Assembly: GCF_026167525.1 (NCBI RefSeq)
Contig: NZ_CP110679.1
Span: 2,529,501-2,593,500, forward strand
DNA from: Sphingomonas sp. M1-B02
GTDB taxonomy: Bacteria; Pseudomonadota; Alphaproteobacteria; Sphingomonadales; Sphingomonadaceae
DNA length: 64,000 nt
Direction: 5' to 3'
The translations under genes were made by a program, and so were the position numbers. The notes below the pieces were generated by a model. It had not been told where the DNA came from. It ran no database searches and worked only from the letters and a program-made list of their open reading frames with translations. This document shows, piece by piece, positions 43,867-53,259 of this stretch; within the stretch, counting starts at the first letter, position 1, and every line of letters begins with the position of its first letter.

Positions 43867-46800
43867 TCAGAAGCTGAACGACGCGCCCGCCTTGAACGTC
43901 CGCCCGATCAGACCGGCATAGTGCCAGGTGGTCAGGAAGTTTGGCGAGCTGGCATAAGATGCCGGTGCAATCGGTGCACGTGCCCCGAATACGTTGCCGA
44001 CGTTCGCGAAGAAGGTGAAATCGTCGTTCACGGCGTAGGTCAGGTTCATGTCGACGTTGATGAAGCTGTTCACGTAGCAGAAGTTCTTGCCGCTGGGATC
44101 CGACGCCGTCTTGTAGAGGCTGGCGGCGCAATCCAGCGACAAATTGCCCTGGTCGGTCGCGACTTCCTTGATCTTGCCGACATAATAAGCAGTCGCGCTG
44201 ATCGAGAGATCGTCGAGTTCCAGCGTATTCTGCCAATTGCCGCGCCAGTTCGGCGTGCCGTTGCCGGACGAGAGGTCGTACGGCCCGAGCGTACCTGCGA
44301 ACTTCTGTACACCCGATGCCGTGTGGCGATCATATTGGATCACGTGGGTCGCTTCGATCCGGCTCGTGAAGCGAACCCCCTCGGCCAGCGGAATACGCGC
44401 GGTTGCCGAGAAATCGATGCCTGACGTCTGATCGAAGTTCACATTCACGAACGGCGCGTTGATGATCAGCAGCCGCGGCAATGCGTTGGGGAACGCAGGA
44501 TCAATGCCGTCGATCGTGTTCACCGAATAGCCCGGCCCGATCGCCGCAACCGCCGCGGTCGCTGCCGCGAGCGTCGATTGGCTATAATAAGCGGTGATAG
44601 CCCGCCCGGCGTCGGGACCGTTAGCGATGAGGTTCGACTTCTTGACGTTGTAATAGTCCACCGTCGCGCTGAACCAGGGCGTCGGCTCGAAGATTATGCC
44701 GCCGGTAAAGCTGCGCGACGTCTCAGGCTTGAGGTCGGGATTGCCGACGAAGCCGCGGCCGACCGAGTAAGACAGGTTGTACGGATTGCCGCCGGTGACG
44801 CAGGCATTGCCGGCGCCCGCCGAACCACCATGGAGCGCGCAGAAATTGCCCGGAGGCTGGGTGGTAACGAAGCCCGCATATTGCGAACGGGGGCCCGATT
44901 CGGCGAAGGTCGGCGCGCGGAAGCCCTGCGAATAGGTGCCGCGGATGCCGACCTGCCGGATCGGCGTGAACTTGAAGCCGATCTTCGGCGAGAAGCGTCC
45001 GAAGCCTTCCGAATAATGATCGTAGCGGCCCGATCCGTTGATCTCGAGTATATCGAGCACGGGAGCCTGGATCTCGAAATATCCGGCCGAGACGGTGTGC
45101 TCGCCGAAGGCCGAAGACGTCGTCAACCCGTAGGTGTCGAGTGCGGCGTTCTGGTTGTTGTTCTCGAGCGACTCGCGCCGCACCTGGCCGCCGATCGCCA
45201 CCATCAGCGGGCCGCCGGGAAGCTCGAACAGCTTCTTGGTGATCGAGGCGTCCGCCGAATACATCTCGGAGAAGGACGGGGTGATCTTGTCGGGCGCGAT
45301 GGCGTTGCGCACCGCTGCCGAGTTGAGCGACGGATTGACGAAATTATAGGCGCCGGTGTTGATCGCATTCAGCGTGGCGGCGATGTTCAGGAAGCCGTGC
45401 TGGACGATCTCCAGATTGTCGCGGGCATAGACGCCGTTGATCTGCCAGGTCCAATCGTCGCCGAAGCTGCCGTTTAGGCCTGCCGCGACCCGATACACTT
45501 CGTTGGTGCGATCGCTTCCGGCGGGAATGTCGCCGAACAGATAATAGATCCGCGCCGCGCCGTTGGCGGGATCATTCGCAAACGCCGCTGCATAAGGGTT
45601 GTTGGGGTTCAGCCTGCGGCCGGGCGTGGTTGCCACGGCGCAGTTGATACCGGTTGGGCAGACATACACCGGCAGAACGATGCCAGGGTTGCTCGACGCC
45701 AGCGAGGGCGCTCCGCCATAAGGCTGCGTATTGCGCAACGCGCGGGGCGCATTTTTGATGCTGACATAGCTGTTCGAATAGCTGCCGGTGATGAAGGCTT
45801 CGATATTATCGGCCAGGCGGGCGCTGATGCGGCCGTTGATCGACCATTTGCGCTGGAGCGGGGCGAGCTGGAAATATTCGTCTTCGATATTGTGCCGGCA
45901 ACCGACGCCGTTGGCCGAGCCAGTCTGCGTATAGGTGCCGCCCGCGCAATCCGTGAGGTTGAGCGTCGTATAGTTGGTATTGAACAATGCCGTACCGCCG
46001 CTCAGCGGATTGTTGAGATTGGTCTGCGACGTGCGCACGACGACTGCGTTCGGGGTCGCCGTGGTCAGCGAATTGTCGGCGCCATTATTGTCGTTGCCGC
46101 CGATCGAGGTCAGATCGCGGTTGTTGTACGGGAAGCCGCGGCTGTTCGCGGTAACGCGCCCATCGCGCTGATACTCGCCATTGAGATAGACGTTCCAGCC
46201 CTGCGTGTCATAGTCGCCATAGCCGACGGTCAGATTGGCGCGCTGGCGCGCAGCGTCGCCCTTTTCCGACACGCCGCCTTCGATCGTGCCGGCGATTCCG
46301 ACGAACTGCTTCTTGAGGATAAGATTGACCACGCCGCCGATTGCATCGGCGCCATAGGTCGACGAGGCGCCGTCCTTGAGCACTTCGACGCGCTCGATCA
46401 GGCTGAACGGAATCGAGTTGAGGTCGACATAGGCGTTGTGGCCATCGTCGTTGATGGGGAAGTTGGTCGAGCGCAGCCCGTCGATAAGGACGAGCGTAGA
46501 AGAGACGCCGAGGCCGCGCAGCGAAACGGCGACGCCGCCGGCCGAGAAGCCGCTCTGGAAGCCGACGCCGATCGAACCGCCGCTATCCGCCGAGACCGAG
46601 CGCACCGCGTCGGCGACCGTCGTGATGCCGGCGCGCTCGAGTGTCTCGGAGGTCAGCACAGTGACGGGCGAAGGGGTCTCGGTGTCGGTGCGGCGGAAGA
46701 GCGAGCCGGTGACGACGATCGCGTTGTCTTCAGAATCCTGCGCCGACGCGACGGGGGCCTGGTCTTGGACTGCAGGCTGGGGGGCGTCCTGCGCGACGGC

Positions 46801-46887
46801 CGGAGCGGCGGCGAGGCTGATCGCCAGGGCGAAAGGCGCGGCGCTGCGGCGCAACAGCGCCGCCGGGGACGAATAGTGAAGATGCAT
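43867..46887 (-). CDS. TonB-dependent outer-membrane receptor
   Basis: 1006 residues from the ATG at 46887 (AGGGAG 7 bases upstream). Signal peptide about 1-32 (ending AVAQ), TonB-box-like NAIVVTGS near 55, a plug (ITTVADAVRSVSADSGGSIGVGF, VLIDGLRSTNFPI, VEVLKDGASSTYGADAIGGVVNLILKKQF) and a barrel ending FKAGASFSF. Several cysteines lie in extracellular loops. Its ligand is unknown. It lies between fliA and fliC with reversed orientation and splits the flagellar block. Confidence 0.92.
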   Translation of the reverse strand: MHLHYSSPAALLRRSAAPFALAISLAAAPAVAQDAPQPAVQDQAPVASAQDSEDNAIVVTGSLFRRTDTETPSPVTVLTSETLERAGITTVADAVRSVSADSGGSIGVGFQSGFSAGGVAVSLRGLGVSSTLVLIDGLRSTNFPINDDGHNAYVDLNSIPFSLIERVEVLKDGASSTYGADAIGGVVNLILKKQFVGIAGTIEGGVSEKGDAARQRANLTVGYGDYDTQGWNVYLNGEYQRDGRVTANSRGFPYNNRDLTSIGGNDNNGADNSLTTATPNAVVVRTSQTNLNNPLSGGTALFNTNYTTLNLTDCAGGTYTQTGSANGVGCRHNIEDEYFQLAPLQRKWSINGRISARLADNIEAFITGSYSNSYVSIKNAPRALRNTQPYGGAPSLASSNPGIVLPVYVCPTGINCAVATTPGRRLNPNNPYAAAFANDPANGAARIYYLFGDIPAGSDRTNEVYRVAAGLNGSFGDDWTWQINGVYARDNLEIVQHGFLNIAATLNAINTGAYNFVNPSLNSAAVRNAIAPDKITPSFSEMYSADASITKKLFELPGGPLMVAIGGQVRRESLENNNQNAALDTYGLTTSSAFGEHTVSAGYFEIQAPVLDILEINGSGRYDHYSEGFGRFSPKIGFKFTPIRQVGIRGTYSQGFRAPTFAESGPRSQYAGFVTTQPPGNFCALHGGSAGAGNACVTGGNPYNLSYSVGRGFVGNPDLKPETSRSFTGGIIFEPTPWFSATVDYYNVKKSNLIANGPDAGRAITAYYSQSTLAAATAAVAAIGPGYSVNTIDGIDPAFPNALPRLLIINAPFVNVNFDQTSGIDFSATARIPLAEGVRFTSRIEATHVIQYDRHTASGVQKFAGTLGPYDLSSGNGTPNWRGNWQNTLELDDLSISATAYYVGKIKEVATDQGNLSLDCAASLYKTASDPSGKNFCYVNSFINVDMNLTYAVNDDFTFFANVGNVFGARAPIAPASYASSPNFLTTWHYAGLIGRTFKAGASFSF

Positions 46888-47192
46888 TGCTGAACTCCCT
46901 GGATGCCCGCCTTGTGGCGGATCGGAACCGGCACGCGGAGCCCAGCCCCAGTGCCAATATGTCCAGCATGTGCCTCGGCTGACACATTTGCGCAATACTC
47001 CAGATAAATTGTGTAGCGCTGTGGTATGTCTGCAACACGGTCGCGCCTGTCGCGGTCCGGCCCCGCGGATAAACACAGAAAAGCCCCGATGGTCGCGTGG
47101 ACCATCGGGGCTCCCCATGCGCCCTTTCTCCGAGAAGAAAGGTGACCGGCCGCGGTGCCTGTCAGGGGGGTGACACCCCGACCGGCACGCGC
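46888..47192. other. Intergenic region between the receptor and fliC genes
   Basis: 305 bases without a gene. The part next to fliC holds three inverted repeats: GGGGTG/CACCCC around 47166, CTTTCT/AGAAAG around 47130, and the strong terminator at 47082-47112. The receptor-proximal half should contain the receptor promoter, but I recognised no clear -35/-10 or operator. Confidence 0.6.
47071..47112 (-). terminator. Strong intrinsic terminator of fliC
   Basis: In minus-strand orientation AGCCCCGATGGTC (47112-47100) pairs perfectly with GACCATCGGGGCT (47094-47082) around a five-base loop, followed by TTTCTGTGTTT. A 13-pair stem is unusually long. It lies about 80 bases after the flagellin stop. 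Confidence 0.88.
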
Positions 47193-48023
47193 TTAACGGA
47201 GCAGGCTAAGCACCCCCTGCTGGCTCTGGTTCGCCTGGGCGAGCATCGCCGTCGAAGCCTGAGACAGGATCTGTGCCTTTGCGAGCGCGGTCGTTTCGGC
47301 CGAGAAATCGGCGTCCTCGATGCGGCTGCGTGCGTCGGTCAGGTTGGTGACGTTGGTCGAAAGGTTGTTGATCACCGATTCCAGCCGGCTCTGCGACGCA
47401 CCGAGACCGGCGCGGGCGGTGTTGACTGCGGTGATCGCGGTATCGGCGTTGGTCAGCGTGGTGCCCGCTGCGGTTGCCGTATCGACCTTGAAGTCAGCGG
47501 CTTCGAAATTGTCGCTGTCGAAAAAGGCCTTGGTCAGCGCCACCGTGTCTGCGCTGTTGATGCCGACCTGGATCGATACGTCGTCGCTCGCCGTGTCGGT
47601 CGCGGCATAATCGAACACCGCAACGCCGTTGAACTTGGTGTTGGTAAGGATCGACTGGATCTGCGTGGTCAGCGCAACGGCTTCCTTGTCGAGATTGGCG
47701 CGGTCGGTGGTGCTGTAGGTGCCCGATGCCGACTGGACCGCCAGCTCGCGGATGCGCTGCAGCATGTTGCTCACTTCGTCCAGCGCGCCGTCGGCGGTCT
47801 GGGCGAGCGAGATGCCGTCGTTCGCGTTGCGGATCGCCTGGTTCATGCCGCGGATCGACGAGGTCATCGTCGATGCGATGGCGAGGCCGGCGGCGTCGTC
47901 CTTGGCGCTGTTGATGCGCTTGCCGGTCGACAGGCGCTCCATTGCGTTGCCAAGCAGCTTGTTCGCCTGGTTGGATGCGTTGCTTGCGCGCACCGCCCCG
48001 ATATTGGTTCCGATAACCGTCAT
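47193..48023 (-). CDS. fliC: Flagellin
   Basis: Filament subunit. The N terminus [50 protein letters not shown] and C terminus [39 protein letters not shown] form the conserved D0/D1 coiled coils; the variable centre is short, so the product is only about 276 residues. ATG 48023 has GGAG 6 bases upstream; ATGs at 48029 and 48035 are alternatives. I found no convincing sigma-28 or sigma-54 promoter in the 210 bases before it. Confidence 0.96.
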   Translation of the reverse strand: MTVIGTNIGAVRASNASNQANKLLGNAMERLSTGKRINSAKDDAAGLAIASTMTSSIRGMNQAIRNANDGISLAQTADGALDEVSNMLQRIRELAVQSASGTYSTTDRANLDKEAVALTTQIQSILTNTKFNGVAVFDYAATDTASDDVSIQVGINSADTVALTKAFFDSDNFEAADFKVDTATAAGTTLTNADTAITAVNTARAGLGASQSRLESVINNLSTNVTNLTDARSRIEDADFSAETTALAKAQILSQASTAMLAQANQSQQGVLSLLR

Positions 48024-48240
48024 GTTCATCTCCATGCTTGCCGGCTTCCCGCGTCCCCCCTGAACGGGAGCCCGGAGCCGCCAAGCCAAGGAACGGCCGC
48101 GCATCGGCGGGCTTAAGCAGAAAATTCGTTCTTACGCGCGCGGGCACTCGCCCGCCCGGAGCGCAGAAGCCGCGGGATAGGTAGATTTACGGAGCGTTAA
48201 CCACCTTAGCGGCAAATACGGATCAACAAGGGGGAAATCC

Positions 48241-49485
48241 ATGCGGTCCATCGTTCCATCGGCGGCTGTGCTTCGGCAAAAATATGCGCTCGTCTCGGCG
48301 CTCCGGGCGCAGGGGCTTGCCATCGGCTCGAGTGAGGATGTGCGCCCCGGCGGGCAGGACATGTTTCTGATTGCCGACGGCGAAGTCCCGCCGGCGCCCG
48401 CCCGCACGCTCATCCTGGGCGAGGGGGAGCGCGAGGCAATCCCCTTCCGCGACGGCAATCCCGCCCGCCTTACCTATGCCGGCGAAGATGCCGCGATCGG
48501 TAATGGCTTCGCCAGCGCGATGGCGCGCGGCCCGTTCGAGCCCGTCGCGTCCGATCCCGAGAGCCTCGCGCTGCTGGCGCTGGCCGAGCGCGTCGCCGCG
48601 TCGGACATCACCGTGCTGATCAACGGCCCCACCGGCACCGGCAAGGAAGTGCTCGCCCGTGCGATCCACAACGGTTCCGCGCGTCGGGACGGCCCTTTCG
48701 TCGCGGTCAATTGCGCGGCGCTTCCCGAGTCGATGCTGGAGGCGATGCTGTTCGGTCACCAGAAGGGCGCCTTCACCGGCGCTTCGGCGGGCGGGCAGGG
48801 CTTCTTCCGCGCCGCGAACGGCGGCACGCTGCTGCTCGACGAGATCGCCGAGATGCCGATTCAGCTCCAGGCAAAGCTGCTGCGCGCGCTCCAGGAACGC
48901 GAAGTCGTGCCGATAGGTGGAACGCTTCCCGAGAAGATCGACGTCCGCGTGATCGCCTGCGCCAATCGCGACTTGCAGGGCGAGGTCCTCGCCGGCCGGT
49001 TCCGCGCCGATCTCTATTATCGGCTCGCGGTGTTCCCGCTGGCGACCAAGCCGCTGGCCGAGCGCCCCGGCGACATCGCCGCGCTCGCCGCGGCGATGGT
49101 GCTGCGCCACGCCGGCGAGCGCCGCACGCTTCCCTGGGTCACCCGCGATGCGCTCGAAATCCTCACCGATCATGATTGGCCGGGCAATGTCCGCGAGCTG
49201 GAAAACGTCCTCCAGCGCGCCTTGCTGCTCGCGCCGGGCGACGAGATTACGCCCGAGCATCTGATCTTCGACCGCCGCGCCGAAACGCGGGTGGAGGCGA
49301 TCGGCACGCTGAGCAACATCGTCCAGATCCACGAATTCCAGGCGATCCGCGAAGTGCTGGCCGAATGCAATGGCAGCCGGATCGAGACCGCGCGCCGGCT
49401 CGGCATCTCCGAGCGCACGCTTCGTTATCGCCTCGCCAAAGCTCGCGAACAGGGTGACGACATCACCCGGGCGGCGTTCGCATGA
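48241..49485 (+). CDS. flbD: Sigma-54-dependent flagellar activator (FlbD-like)
   Basis: 414-residue enhancer-binding protein. Walker A GPTGTGKE (about 128-135), the sigma-54 loop GAFTGA (about 176-181), Walker [13 protein letters not shown] (about 194-205) and a C-terminal Fis-type helix-turn-helix [26 protein letters not shown] are intact. The first ~110 residues contain no complete receiver domain or phospho-aspartate pocket. Start has AGGGGG upstream. It heads a transcript with fliEFGHIJ and is the natural partner of the four sigma-54 promoters in this window. Confidence 0.9.
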   Translation: MRSIVPSAAVLRQKYALVSALRAQGLAIGSSEDVRPGGQDMFLIADGEVPPAPARTLILGEGEREAIPFRDGNPARLTYAGEDAAIGNGFASAMARGPFEPVASDPESLALLALAERVAASDITVLINGPTGTGKEVLARAIHNGSARRDGPFVAVNCAALPESMLEAMLFGHQKGAFTGASAGGQGFFRAANGGTLLLDEIAEMPIQLQAKLLRALQEREVVPIGGTLPEKIDVRVIACANRDLQGEVLAGRFRADLYYRLAVFPLATKPLAERPGDIAALAAAMVLRHAGERRTLPWVTRDALEILTDHDWPGNVRELENVLQRALLLAPGDEITPEHLIFDRRAETRVEAIGTLSNIVQIHEFQAIREVLAECNGSRIETARRLGISERTLRYRLAKAREQGDDITRAAFA

Positions 49486-49850
49486 GCGGCGTCGGCGGCA
49501 TCGGTGGCGCAGGCGGCGCGATGAGCATCGATCGCGTGCTGGCGCTGCGCTCGCAGATACTCGAGCGCAACGCGGCGCTCAGCCGGGCGAGCGAGATGCC
49601 GTCGGCGCCTGCCGCGAGCGAAAGCAAGCCTGCGAGCTTTGGATCCACGCTCGAAGACGCGTTCAAGCAGGTCAACCAGGCGCAGGGCAAGGCCGGCGAA
49701 CTCTCGGCCGCCTATGAACGCGGCGAGACCGTCGACATCGCCAAGGTCATGCTGGCCCGCCAGCAGGCGTCGGTCGGCTTCGAGGCGACGCTGCAAGTCC
49801 GCAACAAACTTCTGTCCGCCTACAAGGACATCATGAGCATGCCGGTCTGA
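49482..49850 (+). CDS. fliE: Flagellar MS-ring/rod junction protein FliE
   Basis: 122 residues, joining the MS ring to the rod. C-terminal [71 protein letters not shown] is the FliE core. Overlaps flbD by 4 bases. Confidence 0.94.
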   Translation: MSGVGGIGGAGGAMSIDRVLALRSQILERNAALSRASEMPSAPAASESKPASFGSTLEDAFKQVNQAQGKAGELSAAYERGETVDIAKVMLARQQASVGFEATLQVRNKLLSAYKDIMSMPV

Positions 49851-49854
49851 TCCG

Positions 49855-51534
49855 ATGAGCAACGCACTCACCTCCACAGAAGTCGCCGGCGCGCCGGCCG
49901 CTTTCAATCCGCTCAAGCAGGTCTCGGGCCTGCTCGGCCAGCCCGCGGTCAAACGCGCGCTGCCGTTCGTCTTCCTCGTTGGGCTGGTCATGGCCGGGCT
50001 GTTGGCCTGGTCGATGGTCGCGACATCGCCGCAGCGGATCCTGTTCGCCAATGTAAGCGACAGCGACAAGGCGGCGATCTCGAGCGCGCTCGATACGGCC
50101 AGCATCGCCAGCAGCATCGACAGTTCGGGCTCGATCATGGTCGCAGAAGACGATTATCACAAGGCGCGGATGCTCCTCGCCAGCCAGGACCTGCCCAAGG
50201 CATCGCCCGGCGGCTATCAGATCCTCGACAATCTGCCGATGGGCGTCAGCCGCGCGGTGGAGGGCGAGCGATTGCGCCAGGCGCGCGAGACCGAGCTGGC
50301 CCGATCGATCAAGGAAATCGACGCCGTCGCCGAGGCGCGCGTCCATCTCGCCACGCCCGAGGCGTCGGCCTTCGTGCGCGACCGCGCCCAGCCCTCGGCC
50401 AGCGTCATCGTCACGCTCCAGCCCGGCCGCGTGCTCGGAGATTCGCAGATCCGCGCGATCGTCAATCTGGTCGCCTCGTCGGTGCCCAGCATGCAGCCCG
50501 AAGCGGTGACGATCGTCGATCAGATGGGGGCGTTGCTCTCCAAATCGGGCAGCGCCGGGGGCGCTTCCGCCGGCGACACCCGCATCGATTTCCAGCGCCG
50601 GGTCGAAGACAAATATCGAGAGCAGCTCAACCAGCTGCTTACGCCGCTGGTCGGCGCCGGCAATTTCACCGCCGAAGTCCAGGCCGATGTCGATCTCGAC
50701 GAGAGCCAGGCGACGCGCGAAAGCTTCGACAAGCAGGGCGCGGTCGTCCGCGCCGAGCAGGGCGCCTGGACCGGCGCGAAGGATGCCTCGCAGGCGCCGG
50801 GCGGAATACCGGGCGCCCTGTCGAACACCCCGCCGCCTGCCAGCACGCTTTCGGCACCAAATGCCCAGCCACCCGCGCCCGGCGCGGCGCCGGTCGCCGG
50901 CACCCCGGTCTCCGCACCGGCGACCACGGGCGCGACTCAAGGCAAGCAGAGCGACAGCTTCACCCGCACCTATGAAACCGGCAAGGAAGTCTCGGTCACG
51001 CGTCAGATGCCGGGCGGCATCCGGCGGCTCTCGGTCGCGGTGCTGCTCCGCGAAGAGACCGGCAAGCCGCGCGGCACCGTCGAGATCAACCAGATCAACG
51101 AACTGGTCCGCGCCGCGGTCGGCTACAGCCCCGCGCGCCAGGATCAGGTCACCGTGGTCAGCCGCAAATTCTCGGCGAGCGCCGATGCCGCCAGCGACGG
51201 TCCTCCCTGGTACGATGCCGCCTGGGTGCCGCTTGTTGCGCGCAATGCGACTGCGCTGATCATCGCCTTGCTCGTTTTGTTTCTCGGCGTGCGGCCGCTC
51301 GCCAAGGCGCTGCTCAAGAAGCGCGAAGATACCGGCAGCCGCCCCGCGCTGGCGATCGGTGGCCATAATCCCGATGGCACGCAGGCGGCGATGCCCTCGG
51401 TCAGCATCGATATGCTCCAGGATCGCGGCAACAGCTATGACGATCGCGTCGGGCTGGTCCGCGGCTTCACCCGCGAAAACCCTGCGCGCGCCGCGCTTGC
51501 CGTGCGCGACATGATCAAGGCCGACCCGCAATGA
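49855..51534 (+). CDS. fliF: Flagellar MS-ring protein FliF
   Basis: 559 residues. Membrane segments at about 36-56 and 458-478 bracket the periplasmic ring-building domains (YscJ-like, with EGERLRQARETELARSIKEIDAVAEARVHLA). The C-terminal cytoplasmic tail, which binds FliG, ends RDMIKADPQ. A Pro/Ala-rich loop (about 315-365) is variable. Overlaps fliG by 4 bases. Confidence 0.96.
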   Translation: MSNALTSTEVAGAPAAFNPLKQVSGLLGQPAVKRALPFVFLVGLVMAGLLAWSMVATSPQRILFANVSDSDKAAISSALDTASIASSIDSSGSIMVAEDDYHKARMLLASQDLPKASPGGYQILDNLPMGVSRAVEGERLRQARETELARSIKEIDAVAEARVHLATPEASAFVRDRAQPSASVIVTLQPGRVLGDSQIRAIVNLVASSVPSMQPEAVTIVDQMGALLSKSGSAGGASAGDTRIDFQRRVEDKYREQLNQLLTPLVGAGNFTAEVQADVDLDESQATRESFDKQGAVVRAEQGAWTGAKDASQAPGGIPGALSNTPPPASTLSAPNAQPPAPGAAPVAGTPVSAPATTGATQGKQSDSFTRTYETGKEVSVTRQMPGGIRRLSVAVLLREETGKPRGTVEINQINELVRAAVGYSPARQDQVTVVSRKFSASADAASDGPPWYDAAWVPLVARNATALIIALLVLFLGVRPLAKALLKKREDTGSRPALAIGGHNPDGTQAAMPSVSIDMLQDRGNSYDDRVGLVRGFTRENPARAALAVRDMIKADPQ

Positions 51535-52541
51535 ACGCGCTGCGCACCTTCAACGGCACCGAACGCGCCGCCGTGCTGATGATGCTGGTCGGCGAGGAGG
51601 AGGCCGCGGCCATCCTCCAGAAGCTCGATCCCGACGAAGTGCGTGCGCTGGGCAAGGCGATGTTCACCGTTGCCGACGTCAGCGAGGCCGAAGTCGAGCA
51701 GGTGCTCGACGATTTCGTGTTCAAGGCGCGCGAGCGAAGCGGCGTCAGCTTCGATCCCGCGCCCCGCATCGAAGGCATCATGAACCGCGCGCTTGGCCCC
51801 GAGCGGGCGGAAAGCGTGCTCTCGCGGATCATGCCGCCCCAGGCGGCCGCCGGACTCGAGCAGTTGCAATGGTATGAGCCCGAGGAAATCGCGGCGATGG
51901 TCGAGGAAGAGCATCCCCAGATCGCCGCGGTGCTGCTCGCCAATCTCGATCCCGATATCGCCGCCAAGGTGTTCGAACATCTGCCCGAAGGCGTCCAGCC
52001 GCAGATCCTGCGCCGGATCGCCAAGCTCGGCCCCGTTCCGCCCGAGGCGATGGAGACGCTGAAGGCGATGCTCGCCAATCGATCGGGGGGCGCGCGCAAA
52101 TCGGTCGGTCTCCAGCTCGGCGGCACCCGCGAGGCAGCCAAGATCCTGTCCGGCGCGCGGAAAATCACCGAGCGGCGGGTGATGCCCAAGCTCGCCAAGA
52201 TCGACCGCGACGTCGCCAAGGCGATCGAGGAGGCGATGTTCGTCTTCGACAATCTGCTCGAGCTCGACGACAAGAATCTCTCGACCCTCATCCGCAGCGT
52301 CGACAGCGAAATATTGGTCAAGTCGCTCAAGGGCGTTGAGGAGGATGTCCGCAACCGCTTCCTCGGCTGCATGTCGAGCCGCGCCGCCGACGGCATTCGC
52401 GACGAGATGGAAGCGCGCGGGCCGATGAAGCTCGCCGATGTGCTCGAGGCGCAGAAGGCGATGATCGCCTTGGCCCGTGGGCTGGTGAAGGATGGCACGC
52501 TGCAAATGCCGAGCAAGGGTGGCGACGACGATTATGTCTGA
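51531..52541 (+). CDS. fliG: Flagellar motor switch protein FliG
   Basis: Torque-generating rotor protein, 336 residues. ERAAVLMMLVGEEEAAAILQKLDPDEVR at the N terminus, EEHPQIAAVLLANLDPDIAAKVFEHLPE in the middle (containing the EHPQ motif), and the charged C-terminal helix VEEDVRNRFLGCMSSRAADGIRDEMEARGP. Interacts with both stator types inferred for this cell. Overlaps fliF and fliH. Confidence 0.97.
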   Translation: MNALRTFNGTERAAVLMMLVGEEEAAAILQKLDPDEVRALGKAMFTVADVSEAEVEQVLDDFVFKARERSGVSFDPAPRIEGIMNRALGPERAESVLSRIMPPQAAAGLEQLQWYEPEEIAAMVEEEHPQIAAVLLANLDPDIAAKVFEHLPEGVQPQILRRIAKLGPVPPEAMETLKAMLANRSGGARKSVGLQLGGTREAAKILSGARKITERRVMPKLAKIDRDVAKAIEEAMFVFDNLLELDDKNLSTLIRSVDSEILVKSLKGVEEDVRNRFLGCMSSRAADGIRDEMEARGPMKLADVLEAQKAMIALARGLVKDGTLQMPSKGGDDDYV

Positions 52542-53259
52542 CTTCGCACCCGGCTTCGCCAATCGCATCCACGCGGCCGAGCACATCCGGCAAAAGGCGT
52601 TCGGCGGCGCGGCGGGCTTTGCCGCCACCCATCTCGACGAGATCGGTCGCCGGTCGTTCGAGGAGGAGCCCGTCGCACCGCGCCACTTCGCGCCTGCCGA
52701 CCCTGAAACCAATCCGACCGAAGGATGGGACCCGTTCGCGCCCGACGTGACGGGCCATCACGGCGCGTTCAGCGATCCGATCGCGGCCGCGCACGCCGCC
52801 GGCGTTGCCGAGGGTCGCGCCGCGATGCTCGCCGAGATTGAGGCGAGCAGGGCCCAGGAGGCGGCGTTGATCGAGCAGATCTCGACGGCGCTTGCCACCG
52901 GCGCGCATTTCGATCGCGAGCGGATGGCCGGGCATCTGCGCCAGACCGTGCTGCATCTGGTGTCGCGCATGGTCGGCGAAGTCGGCGTCGCGCCCGAGAT
53001 TCTCGCGGCACGCATCGGCGCCGCGGTCGACATGCTCGCGGACAATGCCGAATCGGCGCTGCTCCGGCTGCACCCCGACGATGTCGCCCTGATCGAGGGC
53101 AAGCTGTCGGGGAGCGTCTTCCCGGTCGGCGATCCGCATATTCCGCGCGGCGGCTTCGTGATCGAGAGCGCGTCGACCATCGTCGAGGACGGTCCCGAAA
53201 TCTGGCTCGAGCAACTCGCGCTCGCCATCGATCGCGTGCCGATCCCGCCCGCATGCTGA
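52534..53259 (+). CDS. fliH: Flagellar export apparatus protein FliH
   Basis: Regulator of the FliI ATPase, 241 residues. An N-terminal Pro/Asp-rich stretch precedes the coiled coil (AAHAAGVAEGRAAMLAEIEASRAQEAALIEQ, about 85-120) and a C-terminal domain with LHPDDVALIEGKL and GGFVIES. ATG 52534 overlaps the fliG stop; its 3' end overlaps fliI by 7 bases. Confidence 0.9.
   Translation: MSDFAPGFANRIHAAEHIRQKAFGGAAGFAATHLDEIGRRSFEEEPVAPRHFAPADPETNPTEGWDPFAPDVTGHHGAFSDPIAAAHAAGVAEGRAAMLAEIEASRAQEAALIEQISTALATGAHFDRERMAGHLRQTVLHLVSRMVGEVGVAPEILAARIGAAVDMLADNAESALLRLHPDDVALIEGKLSGSVFPVGDPHIPRGGFVIESASTIVEDGPEIWLEQLALAIDRVPIPPAC

Noticed and set aside
48101..48120. Sigma-28 promoter for fliC using GCCGATGC as -10
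   Set aside because: The four bases at the required 15-base spacing are GAAT rather than TAAA, so the -35 element is absent.
49831..51531. 566-codon open frame antisense to fliF
   Set aside because: Shadow of fliF; no motif and no ribosome-binding site.
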